NCBI GenBank assembly: GCA_937141405.1
Contig: CAKZQQ010000005.1
Span: forward strand, 248,001 to 312,000
Length of the DNA stretch: 64,000 bases
DNA from: an uncultured Campylobacterota bacterium
GTDB taxonomy: Bacteria; Campylobacterota; Campylobacteria; Campylobacterales; Sulfurovaceae
Direction of reading: 5' to 3'
Shown here: piece after piece, positions 35,082 through 44,634 of the stretch
Layout of the letters: the number at the start of each line of letters is the position of its first letter
Numbering within the stretch: the first letter of the stretch is position 1
Program-made: the position numbers and the translations under genes
Notes under the pieces: model-generated
Seen by the model: the letters and a program-made list of their open reading frames with translations, nothing else
What the model was told of the DNA's origin: nothing
Databases searched by the model: none

Positions 35082-35768
35082 TTATTCAATCTGACCCAAT
35101 GTCATTGTGATGACACTATGACTGTTGGTATCTTTAGCATCCATTGTCATAACAATTTTGTATAATCCTACTCCTTCAGCTATAAACCAATCATCACTAT
35201 TGACGACATCTCTCTCAATTTCATATGTACATTGAGTATGTATCACCTCTCTTGTTTTTTCTAAAATATTTTCCTTGGACAATGATACAAAATGACACTT
35301 TGATTCAATAATTTTTTCTTCTCCACTTGCAAGAACATTATGAAGCTCCATCGTCCAATCTCCCCTTTTATCATAGAGAATTGGTGAGCTATGGTAATAG
35401 ATTTTATCTTCATCGGCACACAGTTGCTCCGTTATCCCTTTCATCTTACCATCTACGATATATTTTTTCGCATTGTCGGGTATGTGAGATAGATCTTCTT
35501 CGTCAAGAAGCGTGTAATGATCCATAAAGACACAATTATCATCTCTTGAAGTTATTACCTTTTCTGCATATTGATTTTTACCTTTTATAACTCCACTTTC
35601 TAGGGATTTGTGGGAAGAAGTTGTTTTGTAGCTATACCTAGTTGCATTGCTTCCTGAAGGAAGAAACTTTGTTAGATTTGTGGGATGATTTGATTCTTCT
35701 TCACAACCGGATAGTGTTAATGCGGTGATGATGACTAGTGCGCTCAAAGTTATATTTGAAAATTTCAT
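35082..35768 (-). CDS. Predicted lipoprotein
   Basis: 228 residues with a signal peptide and lipobox LSGC|EE (Cys22). The mature protein has several cysteines and beta-rich segments, but no known domain. It stands alone. Confidence 0.7.
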   Translation of the reverse strand: MKFSNITLSALVIITALTLSGCEEESNHPTNLTKFLPSGSNATRYSYKTTSSHKSLESGVIKGKNQYAEKVITSRDDNCVFMDHYTLLDEEDLSHIPDNAKKYIVDGKMKGITEQLCADEDKIYYHSSPILYDKRGDWTMELHNVLASGEEKIIESKCHFVSLSKENILEKTREVIHTQCTYEIERDVVNSDDWFIAEGVGLYKIVMTMDAKDTNSHSVITMTLGQIE

Positions 35769-35920
35769 TTTTGCCCTTTGTTTTTTTATATTGTCAAGTA
35801 TATAAGATTTTTTTCAATCTTACAAGCAATCTATCAAAATAGTCTATCATGCGAGTATCCTTGTAGCTTATAAAGCAGCCATATCTGTGGCGGTATTTTG
35901 GTGTGAAAAAATAACACCGA

Positions 35921-35988
35921 TGTTTTTGGACTTAAAAGCCCCTCTATGTAATAATTTCGTAATGTTTTTGACTTAAAATCCCGCTATG
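35921..35988 (+). repeat. Imperfect direct repeat at the phosphoesterase start
   Basis: TGTTTTTGGACTTAAAAG...CTATG at 35921-35948 and TGTTTTTGACTTAAAATC...CTATG at 35963-35988. The second copy ends with the start codon of the downstream gene, so it looks like a short tandem duplication of the translation-start region. Confidence 0.6.
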
Positions 35989-36732
35989 AACTATAAGTCG
36001 ATTTTTGTCTCAGATGTCCATTTAGGCACACGCTTTTCGCAAGCTGAACATTTACTAGAGTTACTGAAAGAGACAGAGTGTGAAAACCTTTTTTTTGTCG
36101 GTGACATCATTGATGGTTGGGCTATTAGGCGAAAGTTTAAATGGGCACAATCTCATTCTGATGTGATCCAAAAAGTACTTAGAAAAGCCAGAAAAGGAAC
36201 AAAAGTTTTTTTCATCACCGGCAATCACGATGAGTTTTTACGCCCTTTTGCCCCTCTATTGATGGGAGAAAATCTTCAGATAATTAATGAAACAGAATAC
36301 GACGCCATAAACGGCAAAAAGTATCTTGTAACGCATGGTGATTTTTTTGACTCCATTACTATGACAAAAAGGTGGCTCGCACTTTTAGGGGATATCGGTT
36401 ATGATTTTGTACTTTATCTCAACCATATACTCAATAAACTTCGTAAACTTCTGCGCATACAAACACATTGGTCTCTTTCAAAATATGTCAAAGATAATGT
36501 CAAAAGTTCCGTAAGCTTTATCACAGACTTTGAAGGAACTCTTTCTGAGCATGCCTCAAAGCAGGGGTATCAAGGTGTTATTTGCGGCCACATACACAAA
36601 GCAGAATCAAAGATGATCGATAAAGTAGAGTATTTAAACTGTGGTGACTGGGTAGAGTCTTGCACTTGTGTCGTTGAGCATTTTGACGGAAAATTTGAGG
36701 TTGTCCATTGGCTAGAGCAATTAAAGAAGTAG
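35986..36732 (+). CDS. LpxH-like metallophosphoesterase
   Basis: 248 residues of the calcineurin-like fold. Metal motifs: SDVHLGT (9-15), VGDIIDGW, GNHDEF, THGDFFD and GHIHKAE, matching UDP-2,3-diacylglucosamine pyrophosphatase-like proteins. The last 25 bp overlap a patatin-like gene, so both may act on lipids or lipid precursors. A second related enzyme is encoded at 58589-59284. Which, if either, performs the lipid A step cannot be decided here. Confidence 0.85.
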   Translation: MNYKSIFVSDVHLGTRFSQAEHLLELLKETECENLFFVGDIIDGWAIRRKFKWAQSHSDVIQKVLRKARKGTKVFFITGNHDEFLRPFAPLLMGENLQIINETEYDAINGKKYLVTHGDFFDSITMTKRWLALLGDIGYDFVLYLNHILNKLRKLLRIQTHWSLSKYVKDNVKSSVSFITDFEGTLSEHASKQGYQGVICGHIHKAESKMIDKVEYLNCGDWVESCTCVVEHFDGKFEVVHWLEQLKK

Positions 36733-37469
36733 TACTTGCACTTTCAGGTGGAGGGGCACGCGGGGCGTATCATCTAGGAGTATTACACTATCTTGATGAA
36801 CAGAACATAAAGGTAAAAGCTATCGCAGCTACTTCGATTGGCTCGATCGTAGCGGCAAGTTACGCCTCGGGAGTTTCTCCAAAAGAGCAGTTAGCGATAT
36901 TGAAGTCTAAAGAGATAAAAAAACTTTTTAGGTTTAACTGGTTTAAAAATTCTGTTTTTCATATAGATATGCAAGCGCCCGTTCTTAAAAAACTCGTCCC
37001 TTTTTCAGATATGAATGAGCTTAGCATCCCTCTTTATATTACCGCAGTTGATCTAGATGTTGCCCAAGAGAGAGTTTTTGATCAAGGAGATATTCGTAAG
37101 CTCTGCCAGGCATCTTCGGCACTTGTGCCGTTTTTTAAAGCTGTTGAGATCGAGCAGAAAACTTATATTGACGGTGGAGTGTTTAACCATATCCCCATAG
37201 CACCGCTTATAAGCTTTAATACACCTATACTCGGGGTCAATCTTCACCCTTTTGTGAAAAATGCAGCTGCCTATAACCTCTTTGCTTACCTTAAACGATC
37301 GATTGTAGCGAGTATGCAAAAAAATGTCTACAAAGCAAAAGAGATTTGTGATTTTTTCATAGAATCTCCCGAGATCACAAACTACTCGATCCTCTCACTT
37401 AAAAATTTTGATGCACTTTTTGAGCTTGGCTATCGAGAGGCAAAGAAAAGTTTACAAGCTCAAGGTTGA
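36708..37469 (+). CDS. Patatin-like phospholipase
   Basis: 253 residues from a TTG start behind GAGG, within the preceding gene. The oxyanion motif LSGGGARGAYHLG is followed by the nucleophile elbow AATSIGS (Ser in A-T-S-I-G; the usual first Gly of GxSxG is Ala) and the DGG motif in YIDGGVFNHIP with catalytic Asp. It probably hydrolyses acyl chains of membrane lipids. Overlap with the LpxH-like gene implies joint expression. Confidence 0.88.
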   Translation: MARAIKEVVLALSGGGARGAYHLGVLHYLDEQNIKVKAIAATSIGSIVAASYASGVSPKEQLAILKSKEIKKLFRFNWFKNSVFHIDMQAPVLKKLVPFSDMNELSIPLYITAVDLDVAQERVFDQGDIRKLCQASSALVPFFKAVEIEQKTYIDGGVFNHIPIAPLISFNTPILGVNLHPFVKNAAAYNLFAYLKRSIVASMQKNVYKAKEICDFFIESPEITNYSILSLKNFDALFELGYREAKKSLQAQG

Positions 37470-37484
37470 TCACAATAAAAGATA

Positions 37485-37949
37485 TCACCATCGCTTAAAA
37501 GGCTTTTGGGCTAAAGCAGCATTGGTATAGCGAGTATCTGTTGAAACTTCTATGGTGACCCAAGAGGGCAGAGCGAAGGACTCATCTGCACTACTCAGCT
37601 CTATCTCTGCGACGATAAGTCCCTTATTTTCTCCCTCAAAGATATCAAGCTCCCAGATATGCCCTTGGTGCTCTATCTCATAGCGTGTTTTAACGATAAG
37701 CAGACCTTTGCATTCTCTCAAGAGTTCTTTGGCATCTTGGAGGGGCAGGGGGTATTCAAATTCACTTCGACTGATGCCGCCATCACTTGAGCTTCCTTTA
37801 ATCGTCAAAAAGGCTTCATCACTAGCCGTGCGCACGCGAATACTCGGCTGATGAAACGAGAGATAGCCTTGTGTGAGCTTTTTGCCATCCGTAAGCTTAG
37901 GGAGTTTTTCTTTGTTGATTAAAAATTTTCTCTCAATCTCTAGCGCCAT
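37485..37949 (-). CDS. CYTH-domain protein (triphosphatase-like)
   Basis: 154 residues. The N-terminal EIERKFL signature of the CYTH superfamily is present, followed by RVRTASDEAFLTIKG and alternating Glu/Arg strands that form the triphosphate tunnel. Bacterial members are inorganic triphosphatases or class IV adenylate cyclases; triphosphatase is more likely for a short stand-alone copy. Confidence 0.87.
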   Translation of the reverse strand: MALEIERKFLINKEKLPKLTDGKKLTQGYLSFHQPSIRVRTASDEAFLTIKGSSSDGGISRSEFEYPLPLQDAKELLRECKGLLIVKTRYEIEHQGHIWELDIFEGENKGLIVAEIELSSADESFALPSWVTIEVSTDTRYTNAALAQKPFKRW

Positions 37950-37950
37950 T

Positions 37951-38310
37951 TTATCCCTTGAGCTTTATCTCATCTCTTAGTTTCTTACTCAAAGATGCAA
38001 ATACGAGATCATAAGAGTGGTCGATAAGCTCTCTAAGTAAGCTTTCATCGGCATGATTGACGATCGTAAAGGTATTCCAGTGCTTTTTATTCATATGGTA
38101 GCCGGATTCTATATAGGAGAAGAGAGAGCGAAGTTCAAGTGCATATATAGGGTCGCATTTGAGATTTATGGATATCGGTTTTTTTGTATCATTAAAAAGG
38201 GCAAATATTTTATTGGCAACCCTGTAAACTCTTGTTGTTTCATCAAAGGGGTAATCAAAGCTGACTCCCTGTTTTGCAATCAGGTATGTATCAAGTCGTT
38301 TAAAATCCAT
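37951..38310 (-). CDS. MmcQ/YjbR-family protein
   Basis: 119 residues with the YjbR double-wing pattern: VSFDYPFDETTRVYRVANKIFAL, INLKCDP and HMNKKHWNTF. The family has a DNA-binding-like fold with unproven function. It is one base from the CYTH gene and one base from murA. Confidence 0.87.
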   Translation of the reverse strand: MDFKRLDTYLIAKQGVSFDYPFDETTRVYRVANKIFALFNDTKKPISINLKCDPIYALELRSLFSYIESGYHMNKKHWNTFTIVNHADESLLRELIDHSYDLVFASLSKKLRDEIKLKG

Positions 38311-38311
38311 G

Positions 38312-39574
38312 CTACTCCTTTTTTCTTTTTATCCTTGCGCCTAGTTTAGCCAATTTACCCTCTAAATTGTCATAGCCTCTATCGAGGTGGTAGATGCGTC
38401 TTACATTTGTAATCCCATTGGCTACAAGTGCCCCAAGTACAAGGGCTGAACTTGCTCTAAGGTCAGTTGCCATCACATCGGCACCATTGAGCTCTTTGAC
38501 CCCACGCACGGCTGCTAAAGAGCCTTTAAGCCAGATATCGGCACCTAAGCGATTGAGTTCACTCACATGCATAAAGCGATTTTCAAAAAGTCGCTCTTCG
38601 ATGATACTCTCGCCTTGCGCGATAGCAGCTATCGCCATAAATTGCGCTTGCATATCAGTTGGAAAGCCGGGGTACTCAGAGGTGGTGATATTGATAGGTT
38701 TGAGTTTTTTGGGACCCTTTATCGCTATAGCATTCTCTTCTATCTTTATAGTGCATCCCATAGACTCAAGTTTATCCAAGATTGCTTTGATGTGGTTACT
38801 CTCTACATTTTCAAGTGTGATCTCTGAGTTTGCAATCGCAGCAGCACAAAGGTAGGTGCCGGCTTCGATCCTATCGGGAATGATTTTGCACTCTTGAAAT
38901 GCAAGCGGTTTTCCATTCGTGCCCGTGATGCTTAGCTCGCTCGTGCCAACTCCCGTGATCTCTACACCTGCGCTTTGGATAAGTTCGCAGAGCTGTACAA
39001 TCTCAGGCTCTTTAGCAGCATTGGTGATAGTCGTAACCCCCTTTGCCATAGAAGCAGCCATAATGACATTTTCCGTGCCCCCGACTGTGATCTTATCGAA
39101 GACAATCTTTGTTCCTTGAAGCCCCTTTGGCGCTTCAGCTTGGACATACCCACCTTTTATCTCTATCTTTGCACCCATCGCCTCGAGTGCTTTGAGGTGC
39201 ATATCTATAGGTCGTTGACCAATCGCGCAACCTCCGGGGAGACTCACTTCACAATGCTTAAAACGGGTGAGTAGGGGGCCAAGGACAAGTATCGAGGCTC
39301 GCATCTGCGAGACAATCTCATAAACAGCTTTTGTGGAGTTCATAGAGCTATTGTCTATAATTGCCGTAGTGTTATCATGTTCGACTTTACCGCCAAGCAT
39401 ATCGACAAGCTTCAAAAGAGTTCTTATATCGACGACATTTGGAAGATTTGTTATCTTGAATGGTTTATCACTTAAGATTGACGCTGCAATTACAGGAAGA
39501 GCAGAATTTTTTGCTCCACTTATGTTGACTCTCCCTTGTAATTTATGTCCGCCTTCTATCTCCAAATAATCCAT
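38312..39574 (-). CDS. murA: UDP-N-acetylglucosamine 1-carboxyvinyltransferase
   Basis: 420 residues from the ATG at 39574 (MDYLEIEGG); a longer frame lacks homology-like sequence. MurA features: [11 protein letters not shown] near the start, the catalytic Cys in [15 protein letters not shown] and the terminal [17 protein letters not shown]. It carries out the first committed step of peptidoglycan synthesis with phosphoenolpyruvate and is the target of fosfomycin; Cys is retained, so sensitivity is expected. Confidence 0.95.
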   Translation of the reverse strand: MDYLEIEGGHKLQGRVNISGAKNSALPVIAASILSDKPFKITNLPNVVDIRTLLKLVDMLGGKVEHDNTTAIIDNSSMNSTKAVYEIVSQMRASILVLGPLLTRFKHCEVSLPGGCAIGQRPIDMHLKALEAMGAKIEIKGGYVQAEAPKGLQGTKIVFDKITVGGTENVIMAASMAKGVTTITNAAKEPEIVQLCELIQSAGVEITGVGTSELSITGTNGKPLAFQECKIIPDRIEAGTYLCAAAIANSEITLENVESNHIKAILDKLESMGCTIKIEENAIAIKGPKKLKPINITTSEYPGFPTDMQAQFMAIAAIAQGESIIEERLFENRFMHVSELNRLGADIWLKGSLAAVRGVKELNGADVMATDLRASSALVLGALVANGITNVRRIYHLDRGYDNLEGKLAKLGARIKRKKE

Positions 39575-39731
39575 ATACAACCTTATTTTAATCTTTACTA
39601 AAATCAAATTTTACCCTATATATCATTAAATGAGAGGATTTATAATTATAATTAAAATAAAATTTCATATTTTTATATATTATTAAGAAAACATATTATA
39701 AAATATAGACCATAAATGACAAAGGTACTAA

Positions 39732-40316
39732 ATGTCAAATAGTTTAGACAAACTAAAAGCACTTACTGATAGGCTAGAAGAGAAGATTGTTACGCAAAAA
39801 TCTCTGTTTGATGAACCCGAAAGCAGAGAGCCGAAAGAAAAAGATGATCAAACCGCTCAAGTTTCCGAAAATAACGCCTCTATCGAGGTAAAACGAGAAA
39901 AGAGTGTTTCGAAAAGCGATGCTTCTGAAAATTCTGATTTAATAGATGACAGAGCTTTCAATATGAAAAGATTTAAAGAGTTGTATGCTATCTTGGGGAT
40001 TGAAAGTAAGTGCGAAAACTTTATTGATATTTTTTCATATAAAGCTATGAATTTAAGTGGTATCGGTATAAGAGATGAGGACTTTGGCGAGGTTAGAAGC
40101 GGTAAATATATCCAGATTATTGTCATAAGTTATGAGAGTGAAGGGGACCAAAAAAAGAAGGCTAAAAATATATCTTTGGGATATTTTGGCAAAGGCGAAA
40201 CACTCTCTCCCGAGAAGAAAAACCATATCATCGAATTTGTCCTTCGTTGGAGATATGAAAAGGTCTATCAAAACCTGAGCCACTATAAAAATCTTATCAG
40301 CAAGGTGGATAACTAA
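39732..40316 (+). CDS. Conserved-looking hypothetical protein
   Basis: 194 residues. The first 70 residues are polar and low complexity (many Glu, Lys, Ser), the C-terminal 120 residues look folded. No domain recognised. A terminator hairpin follows at 40327-40352. Confidence 0.72.
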   Translation: MSNSLDKLKALTDRLEEKIVTQKSLFDEPESREPKEKDDQTAQVSENNASIEVKREKSVSKSDASENSDLIDDRAFNMKRFKELYAILGIESKCENFIDIFSYKAMNLSGIGIRDEDFGEVRSGKYIQIIVISYESEGDQKKKAKNISLGYFGKGETLSPEKKNHIIEFVLRWRYEKVYQNLSHYKNLISKVDN

Positions 40317-40326
40317 AATACTCCAT

Positions 40327-40352
40327 TTTTCTCTTCAAAAAGAGAAAATTTT
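40327..40352 (+). terminator. Rho-independent terminator
   Basis: TTTTCTCTT (40327-40335) pairs with AAGAGAAAA (40340-40348) around CAAA, followed by TTTT. It lies 11 bp after the gene at 39732-40316. Confidence 0.75.
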
Positions 40353-40408
40353 AAAAGACTCCATATATAAAACCTGCTAAAATCTGACTCTTAAAAGAAG
40401 GAGAGATT

Positions 40409-42448
40409 TTGGCACTGAATGGACTCAATGAAGAGCAGCTCGAAGCAGCAAAAGCACCTCTTGGCAACAATCTCATCATCGCGAGTGCTGGTACAGGAAA
40501 AACTTCAACAATCGTAGGGAGGATAGCCCATCTCCTTTATGAGGGGATTGCACCGGAAAAGATACTCCTGCTTACATTTACCAACAAAGCAGCCGGCGAA
40601 ATGCTTGAGCGATTAGAGCGGCATTTTGATGCCAAGATTGTCTCAAAAATCGAATCGGGCACATTTCATGCCGTGAGTTATAGGTGGCTTAAGGAGTTTG
40701 ATCCCAAATTGAGCCTCAAACAGCCCTTTGAGCTCAAAACACTCTTTAGGAGTGTGTATGAAAAAAGAGATTTCACAAGGCTCAATTTAGAGCAGAGCGC
40801 TTTTTCGTCCGCATTTCTCTATGATATCTACTCACTCTATCAAAATGCTTCCAATAATGGATTTGAGGCGTGGTTTTTGGAGCGATACCCGGAGCACAAA
40901 CCGCTTGTTGATATCTATATGCATATCATAGATGAGTTTGAACAGGAAAAAGAGCAGTTTGGCTTTCTCTCTTTTAATGATCTACTCATACAGGCTATTG
41001 AGAAGAGAGACGTGTTACAAAAAGAGTTCACTGAAGTGCTTGTCGATGAGTACCAAGATACAAATACACTCCAAGGCATCCTCGTAGATGCGCTTAAGGC
41101 AAAATCACTCTTTTGTGTGGGTGATTATGACCAGAGCATCTACGCATTTAATGGTGCAAATATCGAAAATATCTCAACTTTTAAAGATAGATATGAAAAA
41201 GCAAAAATATTTTCGCTAAAAACAAACTATAGATCAAGTGCATCGATACTCTCACTTGCCAATAGAGTTATAGAGCACAATGAGCGAATCTATCCTAAAA
41301 AACTTGAAGTAGGGAGGGTTGGGGAGGATATTTCTCCAAAACTTCTTGTCTATAAGGAGCTTTTTGAGCAATATCAAGCCATAGCAGATACCATAAGAGC
41401 TTCCTATACCCCCGCCAATGAAGTTGCCGTTATCTTTCGCAACAACATAAGCGCGGACGGCATCGAGGCGAGTTTGCGAGAGCGTGGAATCTCATGTAAG
41501 AGGAAAGGCGGTATGAGCTTTTTTGATACAAAAGAGATCAAGTTTCTGCTTGATATGCTCACGCTTCTTGTCAATCCTAAAGATATGATGGCATTTATCC
41601 ACCTCTTTGAGTATGCAAAAGGAGTCGGCTCATCGCACGCTAAAGAGTTCTATACTTCGCTTTTGCATTGCGGTAACGGCAATCTATTTGTCGGCGTACT
41701 TAATCCCAAGACGGATTCATTGCCACCGAGTTCGGCTATTAGCAATCACAATTTAGGACTTTTTGGAGACGATATCCAGATGAGTAGCGCTTCAAGGTTT
41801 ACCACTCTTGGGCTTAGCAGTGATGTGCTCAATCATCCTCTTTTGAAGCACCCGAAAATGACGACAAACGGTGCACTCTTTTTTCAGGGATTTTATGATT
41901 TTCTAGCACTCTATCAAGGCAAGGGGTACCCGAGTAGCATCCTAAACTCGGCTATCAAATCAAAAATGTACGCAGTTGTCGTAGAGTTTCTCTCAAATCA
42001 GAGGGCACGACTCAGAAATGGTGAGATCGACGAAGTAAGAAGAGAAGAGGCAAAAGAGAAGATCATGAAAAAGTGCTCACTTCTCCTTGAGCTTTCTAAA
42101 AATTATAATGATCTCAATAGTTTTTTAAATGCTATGATCTTAGGAGCTAGCGAACTCAGTGAAGGCGAGGGGGTCAATCTGCTTAGCGTGCATGCCAGTA
42201 AAGGGCTTGAGTTTCGTGATGTCTATGTGATCGATCTTATGAAGGGGCGTTTTCCAAATCATAAGCTTATGCATCAAGGCGGAGAGCTTGAAGAGGAGCG
42301 AAGGCTCTTCTATGTCGCTGTTACAAGAGCAAAAGATAAGCTTATGCTCTCGCTTGCGCAGTATGATAAGGTAAAAAAGATAGATTTTAAACCCTCGATT
42401 TTTCTCTACGAAGCAGGCATACTTAAAGGTGAGAAACCAAAGGGGTAA
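40409..42448 (+). CDS. UvrD/Rep-family DNA helicase
   Basis: 679 residues from a TTG start with AAGGAG at good spacing. Superfamily 1A motifs: NEEQLEAAKAP (Q motif), ASAGTGKTSTI (Walker A), LLTFTNKAAGEML, VDEYQDTN (Walker B), GDYDQSIYAFNGA, TNYRSS, SVHASKGLEF and VAVTRAKDKL. It unwinds DNA 3' to 5'. Between motifs IV and V there is a non-standard 2B region with Gly/Asn/Ser-rich loops, characteristic of lineage-specific copies. Confidence 0.92.
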   Translation: MALNGLNEEQLEAAKAPLGNNLIIASAGTGKTSTIVGRIAHLLYEGIAPEKILLLTFTNKAAGEMLERLERHFDAKIVSKIESGTFHAVSYRWLKEFDPKLSLKQPFELKTLFRSVYEKRDFTRLNLEQSAFSSAFLYDIYSLYQNASNNGFEAWFLERYPEHKPLVDIYMHIIDEFEQEKEQFGFLSFNDLLIQAIEKRDVLQKEFTEVLVDEYQDTNTLQGILVDALKAKSLFCVGDYDQSIYAFNGANIENISTFKDRYEKAKIFSLKTNYRSSASILSLANRVIEHNERIYPKKLEVGRVGEDISPKLLVYKELFEQYQAIADTIRASYTPANEVAVIFRNNISADGIEASLRERGISCKRKGGMSFFDTKEIKFLLDMLTLLVNPKDMMAFIHLFEYAKGVGSSHAKEFYTSLLHCGNGNLFVGVLNPKTDSLPPSSAISNHNLGLFGDDIQMSSASRFTTLGLSSDVLNHPLLKHPKMTTNGALFFQGFYDFLALYQGKGYPSSILNSAIKSKMYAVVVEFLSNQRARLRNGEIDEVRREEAKEKIMKKCSLLLELSKNYNDLNSFLNAMILGASELSEGEGVNLLSVHASKGLEFRDVYVIDLMKGRFPNHKLMHQGGELEEERRLFYVAVTRAKDKLMLSLAQYDKVKKIDFKPSIFLYEAGILKGEKPKG

Positions 42449-42469
42449 AAGGTACTGCTTATACCTTTT
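42447..42469. terminator. Bidirectional terminator
   Basis: AAAAGGTA (42447-42454) pairs with TACCTTTT (42462-42469), with A-run and T-run on either side, between the convergent helicase and NYN genes. Confidence 0.75.
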
Positions 42470-43187
42470 TTCTGATACTCATCTGTTTGCTTTGTTCATC
42501 AAAATGGATATCAAAGAGGTCGATCTCTTTGATGAGGGCACTTAGCTTTTTATAGCCGTAATTGACGGTTGAAAATGAGGAGCTGTTGTTGATATATGTG
42601 CCGATATCAGCGAGATTTCCCCAACCGTTTTCGTCCATCGTTTGATCGAGCCCCGTATAGAGAAGATTGACAAGCCATGCATCCTCTCGCATCTCTTGAC
42701 CGCTCTTTTTCTCATCAGTAATGACATCACTGATAGTTTTATCATCCGAAACCATTAGCTTTTCTGTGAAGATAAACTGTGAGCATGCTGCCATAAAGGC
42801 TTTTGGTGTCTTTTTTTCGCCAAAACCAAAGACTTTGATCCCCTCGGCCTGTACACGCATAACCACAGGAGTAAAATCACTATCGCTTGTAGCAAAAGCG
42901 AAAGCATCGATCTCTTTGGTGTGCAAAAGGTCCATCGCATCGATACTCATCAGAATATCGGTAGCATTTTTATGCTTGCTATAATCAAATTGCTGTATCG
43001 GTTTGATAGCAAATTCTAAGAGCTTATCTTCCCAATTTTTGAGATTGTCTTTTGTCCAGTTGCCGTACGCTTGTCTGATATTGACCACACCAAACTTGCT
43101 TAGCTCACTAATGATGCCCTTGATTGCCTTGTGTGAGATGTTATCACAATCTATAAAGAGCGCTATTTTATCCTCTTTGTTCGCCAT
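42459..43187 (-). CDS. NYN-domain (LabA/DUF88) ribonuclease-like protein with OST-HTH
   Basis: 242 residues. The NYN nuclease domain has the acidic residues of FIDCDNIS, NATDILMSIDAMDL and FATSDSDFTPVV. A C-terminal OST-HTH/LOTUS-type winged helix (about 165-240) follows, a domain linked with RNA binding. This combination is typical of LabA-like proteins, proposed to process or degrade RNA. Confidence 0.88.
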   Translation of the reverse strand: MANKEDKIALFIDCDNISHKAIKGIISELSKFGVVNIRQAYGNWTKDNLKNWEDKLLEFAIKPIQQFDYSKHKNATDILMSIDAMDLLHTKEIDAFAFATSDSDFTPVVMRVQAEGIKVFGFGEKKTPKAFMAACSQFIFTEKLMVSDDKTISDVITDEKKSGQEMREDAWLVNLLYTGLDQTMDENGWGNLADIGTYINNSSSFSTVNYGYKKLSALIKEIDLFDIHFDEQSKQMSIRKKV

Positions 43188-43195
43188 TGTTTTCC

Positions 43196-44005
43196 TTAAT
43201 TGAAAGATTCTTTTTGATTCGTGATACTTTGGAGATAGTCACTCATTTGCACAAGTGAAAATGTCACTAAAAATATCATAAGTCCCGGGAAAAAGCTCAC
43301 CCACCAAGCGATTTCCATCACTCCTTTGCCTTCGCTGAGCATACTACCCCAGCTCATCTGTGGGGGCGTGATGCCGAGCCCAAGGTAGCTCAATCCGCTT
43401 TCGGCTAGTATAGCACCGCTGAGTGCAAAAGTAAAGCTGATAAAAAAGATAGGCGCAACAAGAGGCAAGAAGTACTTAAAGATGATAACCAATTTTGAGA
43501 CATCGGCTATCTTAAGTACCTTGATATAGGGTTGTTTTGAGATGTTGTAGCTCTCTTGCCTGATAAGTCTTGAAGTTCCCATCCAGCCTGTAATGGATAT
43601 CACTATGATGAGTACCAAGATTGAGGCATCAACATAGCTGATGAGCGCGAGGAGTAAGAAAAAGGTAGGGAAGGTTAAAAAAAGATCAACGATAATCACA
43701 AATGTTTTATCAAATCTACCTTGAAAATATCCCGCACTCACACCCATAGCAATACCGATTAAAGAGGCGATAAGTGCCGAGCCAAACCCAATGATGAGTG
43801 ATATCTGCCCACCATAGACTATCCTCGCAAAGATATCTCTGCCGAGTCTATCTGTTCCTAGGATATGCTCTAGTGAAGGAGCCTCCAAAATAGCATCTGC
43901 ATTAAATTTAAAAGGTTCAAGCGTAACAACAAGCGGAAGGATAAAGGTAATGAAGATGATAAGGGCTAAAAGAGCAAGACTAATAGAGGGAAGCTTGGCG
44001 TTCAA
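43196..44005 (-). CDS. ABC transporter permease, DppC/OppC family
   Basis: 269 residues, about six membrane helices. The N-terminal ILGTDRLGRDIFARIVYG motif and the EAA loop EAxxxG-like segment define the DppC type. Its partner permease, ATPases and binding protein are not in the window, so the substrate (peptide or nickel-type) is unknown. It starts inside the end of rsmD (4-bp overlap). Confidence 0.88.
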   Translation of the reverse strand: MNAKLPSISLALLALIIFITFILPLVVTLEPFKFNADAILEAPSLEHILGTDRLGRDIFARIVYGGQISLIIGFGSALIASLIGIAMGVSAGYFQGRFDKTFVIIVDLFLTFPTFFLLLALISYVDASILVLIIVISITGWMGTSRLIRQESYNISKQPYIKVLKIADVSKLVIIFKYFLPLVAPIFFISFTFALSGAILAESGLSYLGLGITPPQMSWGSMLSEGKGVMEIAWWVSFFPGLMIFLVTFSLVQMSDYLQSITNQKESFN

Positions 44006-44604
44006 GCTATCTCCTTGGGCACATAGTAACTGATCGTTGTTCTGCCAAATTTCTTCGAGCGTGCAAGCTCAAACGCCCCGATACTTTCTGGTATCACAAG
44101 TGAACTCATATGCTCAAGCATCACCATGTCGCAAACTTCTTGCTCAATACTTGCTATAAGTATCATCGTCTTCTCGTAGATATCATCCATCCCCTCACGT
44201 ATACTAAAAGGAGGGTCAAGGTAGATATAACACTTTTTATTAAGCGATTTTAGCTCACTATAGACTCGTTCAAAAAGCTTAAAACTATCGCCGAGGTAGG
44301 CTCTACATCTATTTGAATCAAGTTTGTCGATGTTGCCTTGGAGGATTTTGTAGGTTTGTGGATTCTTCTCTATAAAAAAAATCTCACTTGCACCTCGTGA
44401 GAGCGCCTCAAGACCAACCGAGCCACTCCCGCCAAATACTTCAAAAAACGGTTTATCTATAATCTTAAATTGAAGTGTATTGAAGATAGACTCTTTCAGT
44501 ATTGCCTTTGAGGCTCTTGTAGTGTCAACTTTAGGGACATCAAGCATGATGCCTTTAAATGTTCCTGCTATGATTTTTGTTCTATAGACGCTTTTTTGTT
44601 TCAT
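44002..44604 (-). CDS. rsmD: 16S rRNA (guanine966-N2)-methyltransferase RsmD
   Basis: 200 residues. Starts with RIIAGTFKG-like KIIAGTFKGIML, then the SAM motif EVFGGSGSVGLEALSRGA and the catalytic DPPF motif in YLDPPFS. It methylates G966 of 16S rRNA. Confidence 0.92.
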   Translation of the reverse strand: MKQKSVYRTKIIAGTFKGIMLDVPKVDTTRASKAILKESIFNTLQFKIIDKPFFEVFGGSGSVGLEALSRGASEIFFIEKNPQTYKILQGNIDKLDSNRCRAYLGDSFKLFERVYSELKSLNKKCYIYLDPPFSIREGMDDIYEKTMILIASIEQEVCDMVMLEHMSSLVIPESIGAFELARSKKFGRTTISYYVPKEIA

Positions 44605-44634
44605 ATAAAATTATAACACAGCAAGGTATAAAAT

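Noticed and set aside
38394-39569. Several plus-strand frames opposite murA
   Set aside because: Shadows of a clearly identified minus-strand gene with catalytic motifs.
43196-44005. A complete peptide ABC transporter operon
   Set aside because: Only the DppC-type permease is present; neighbours are RsmD and a NYN protein, so no operon can be claimed from this window.
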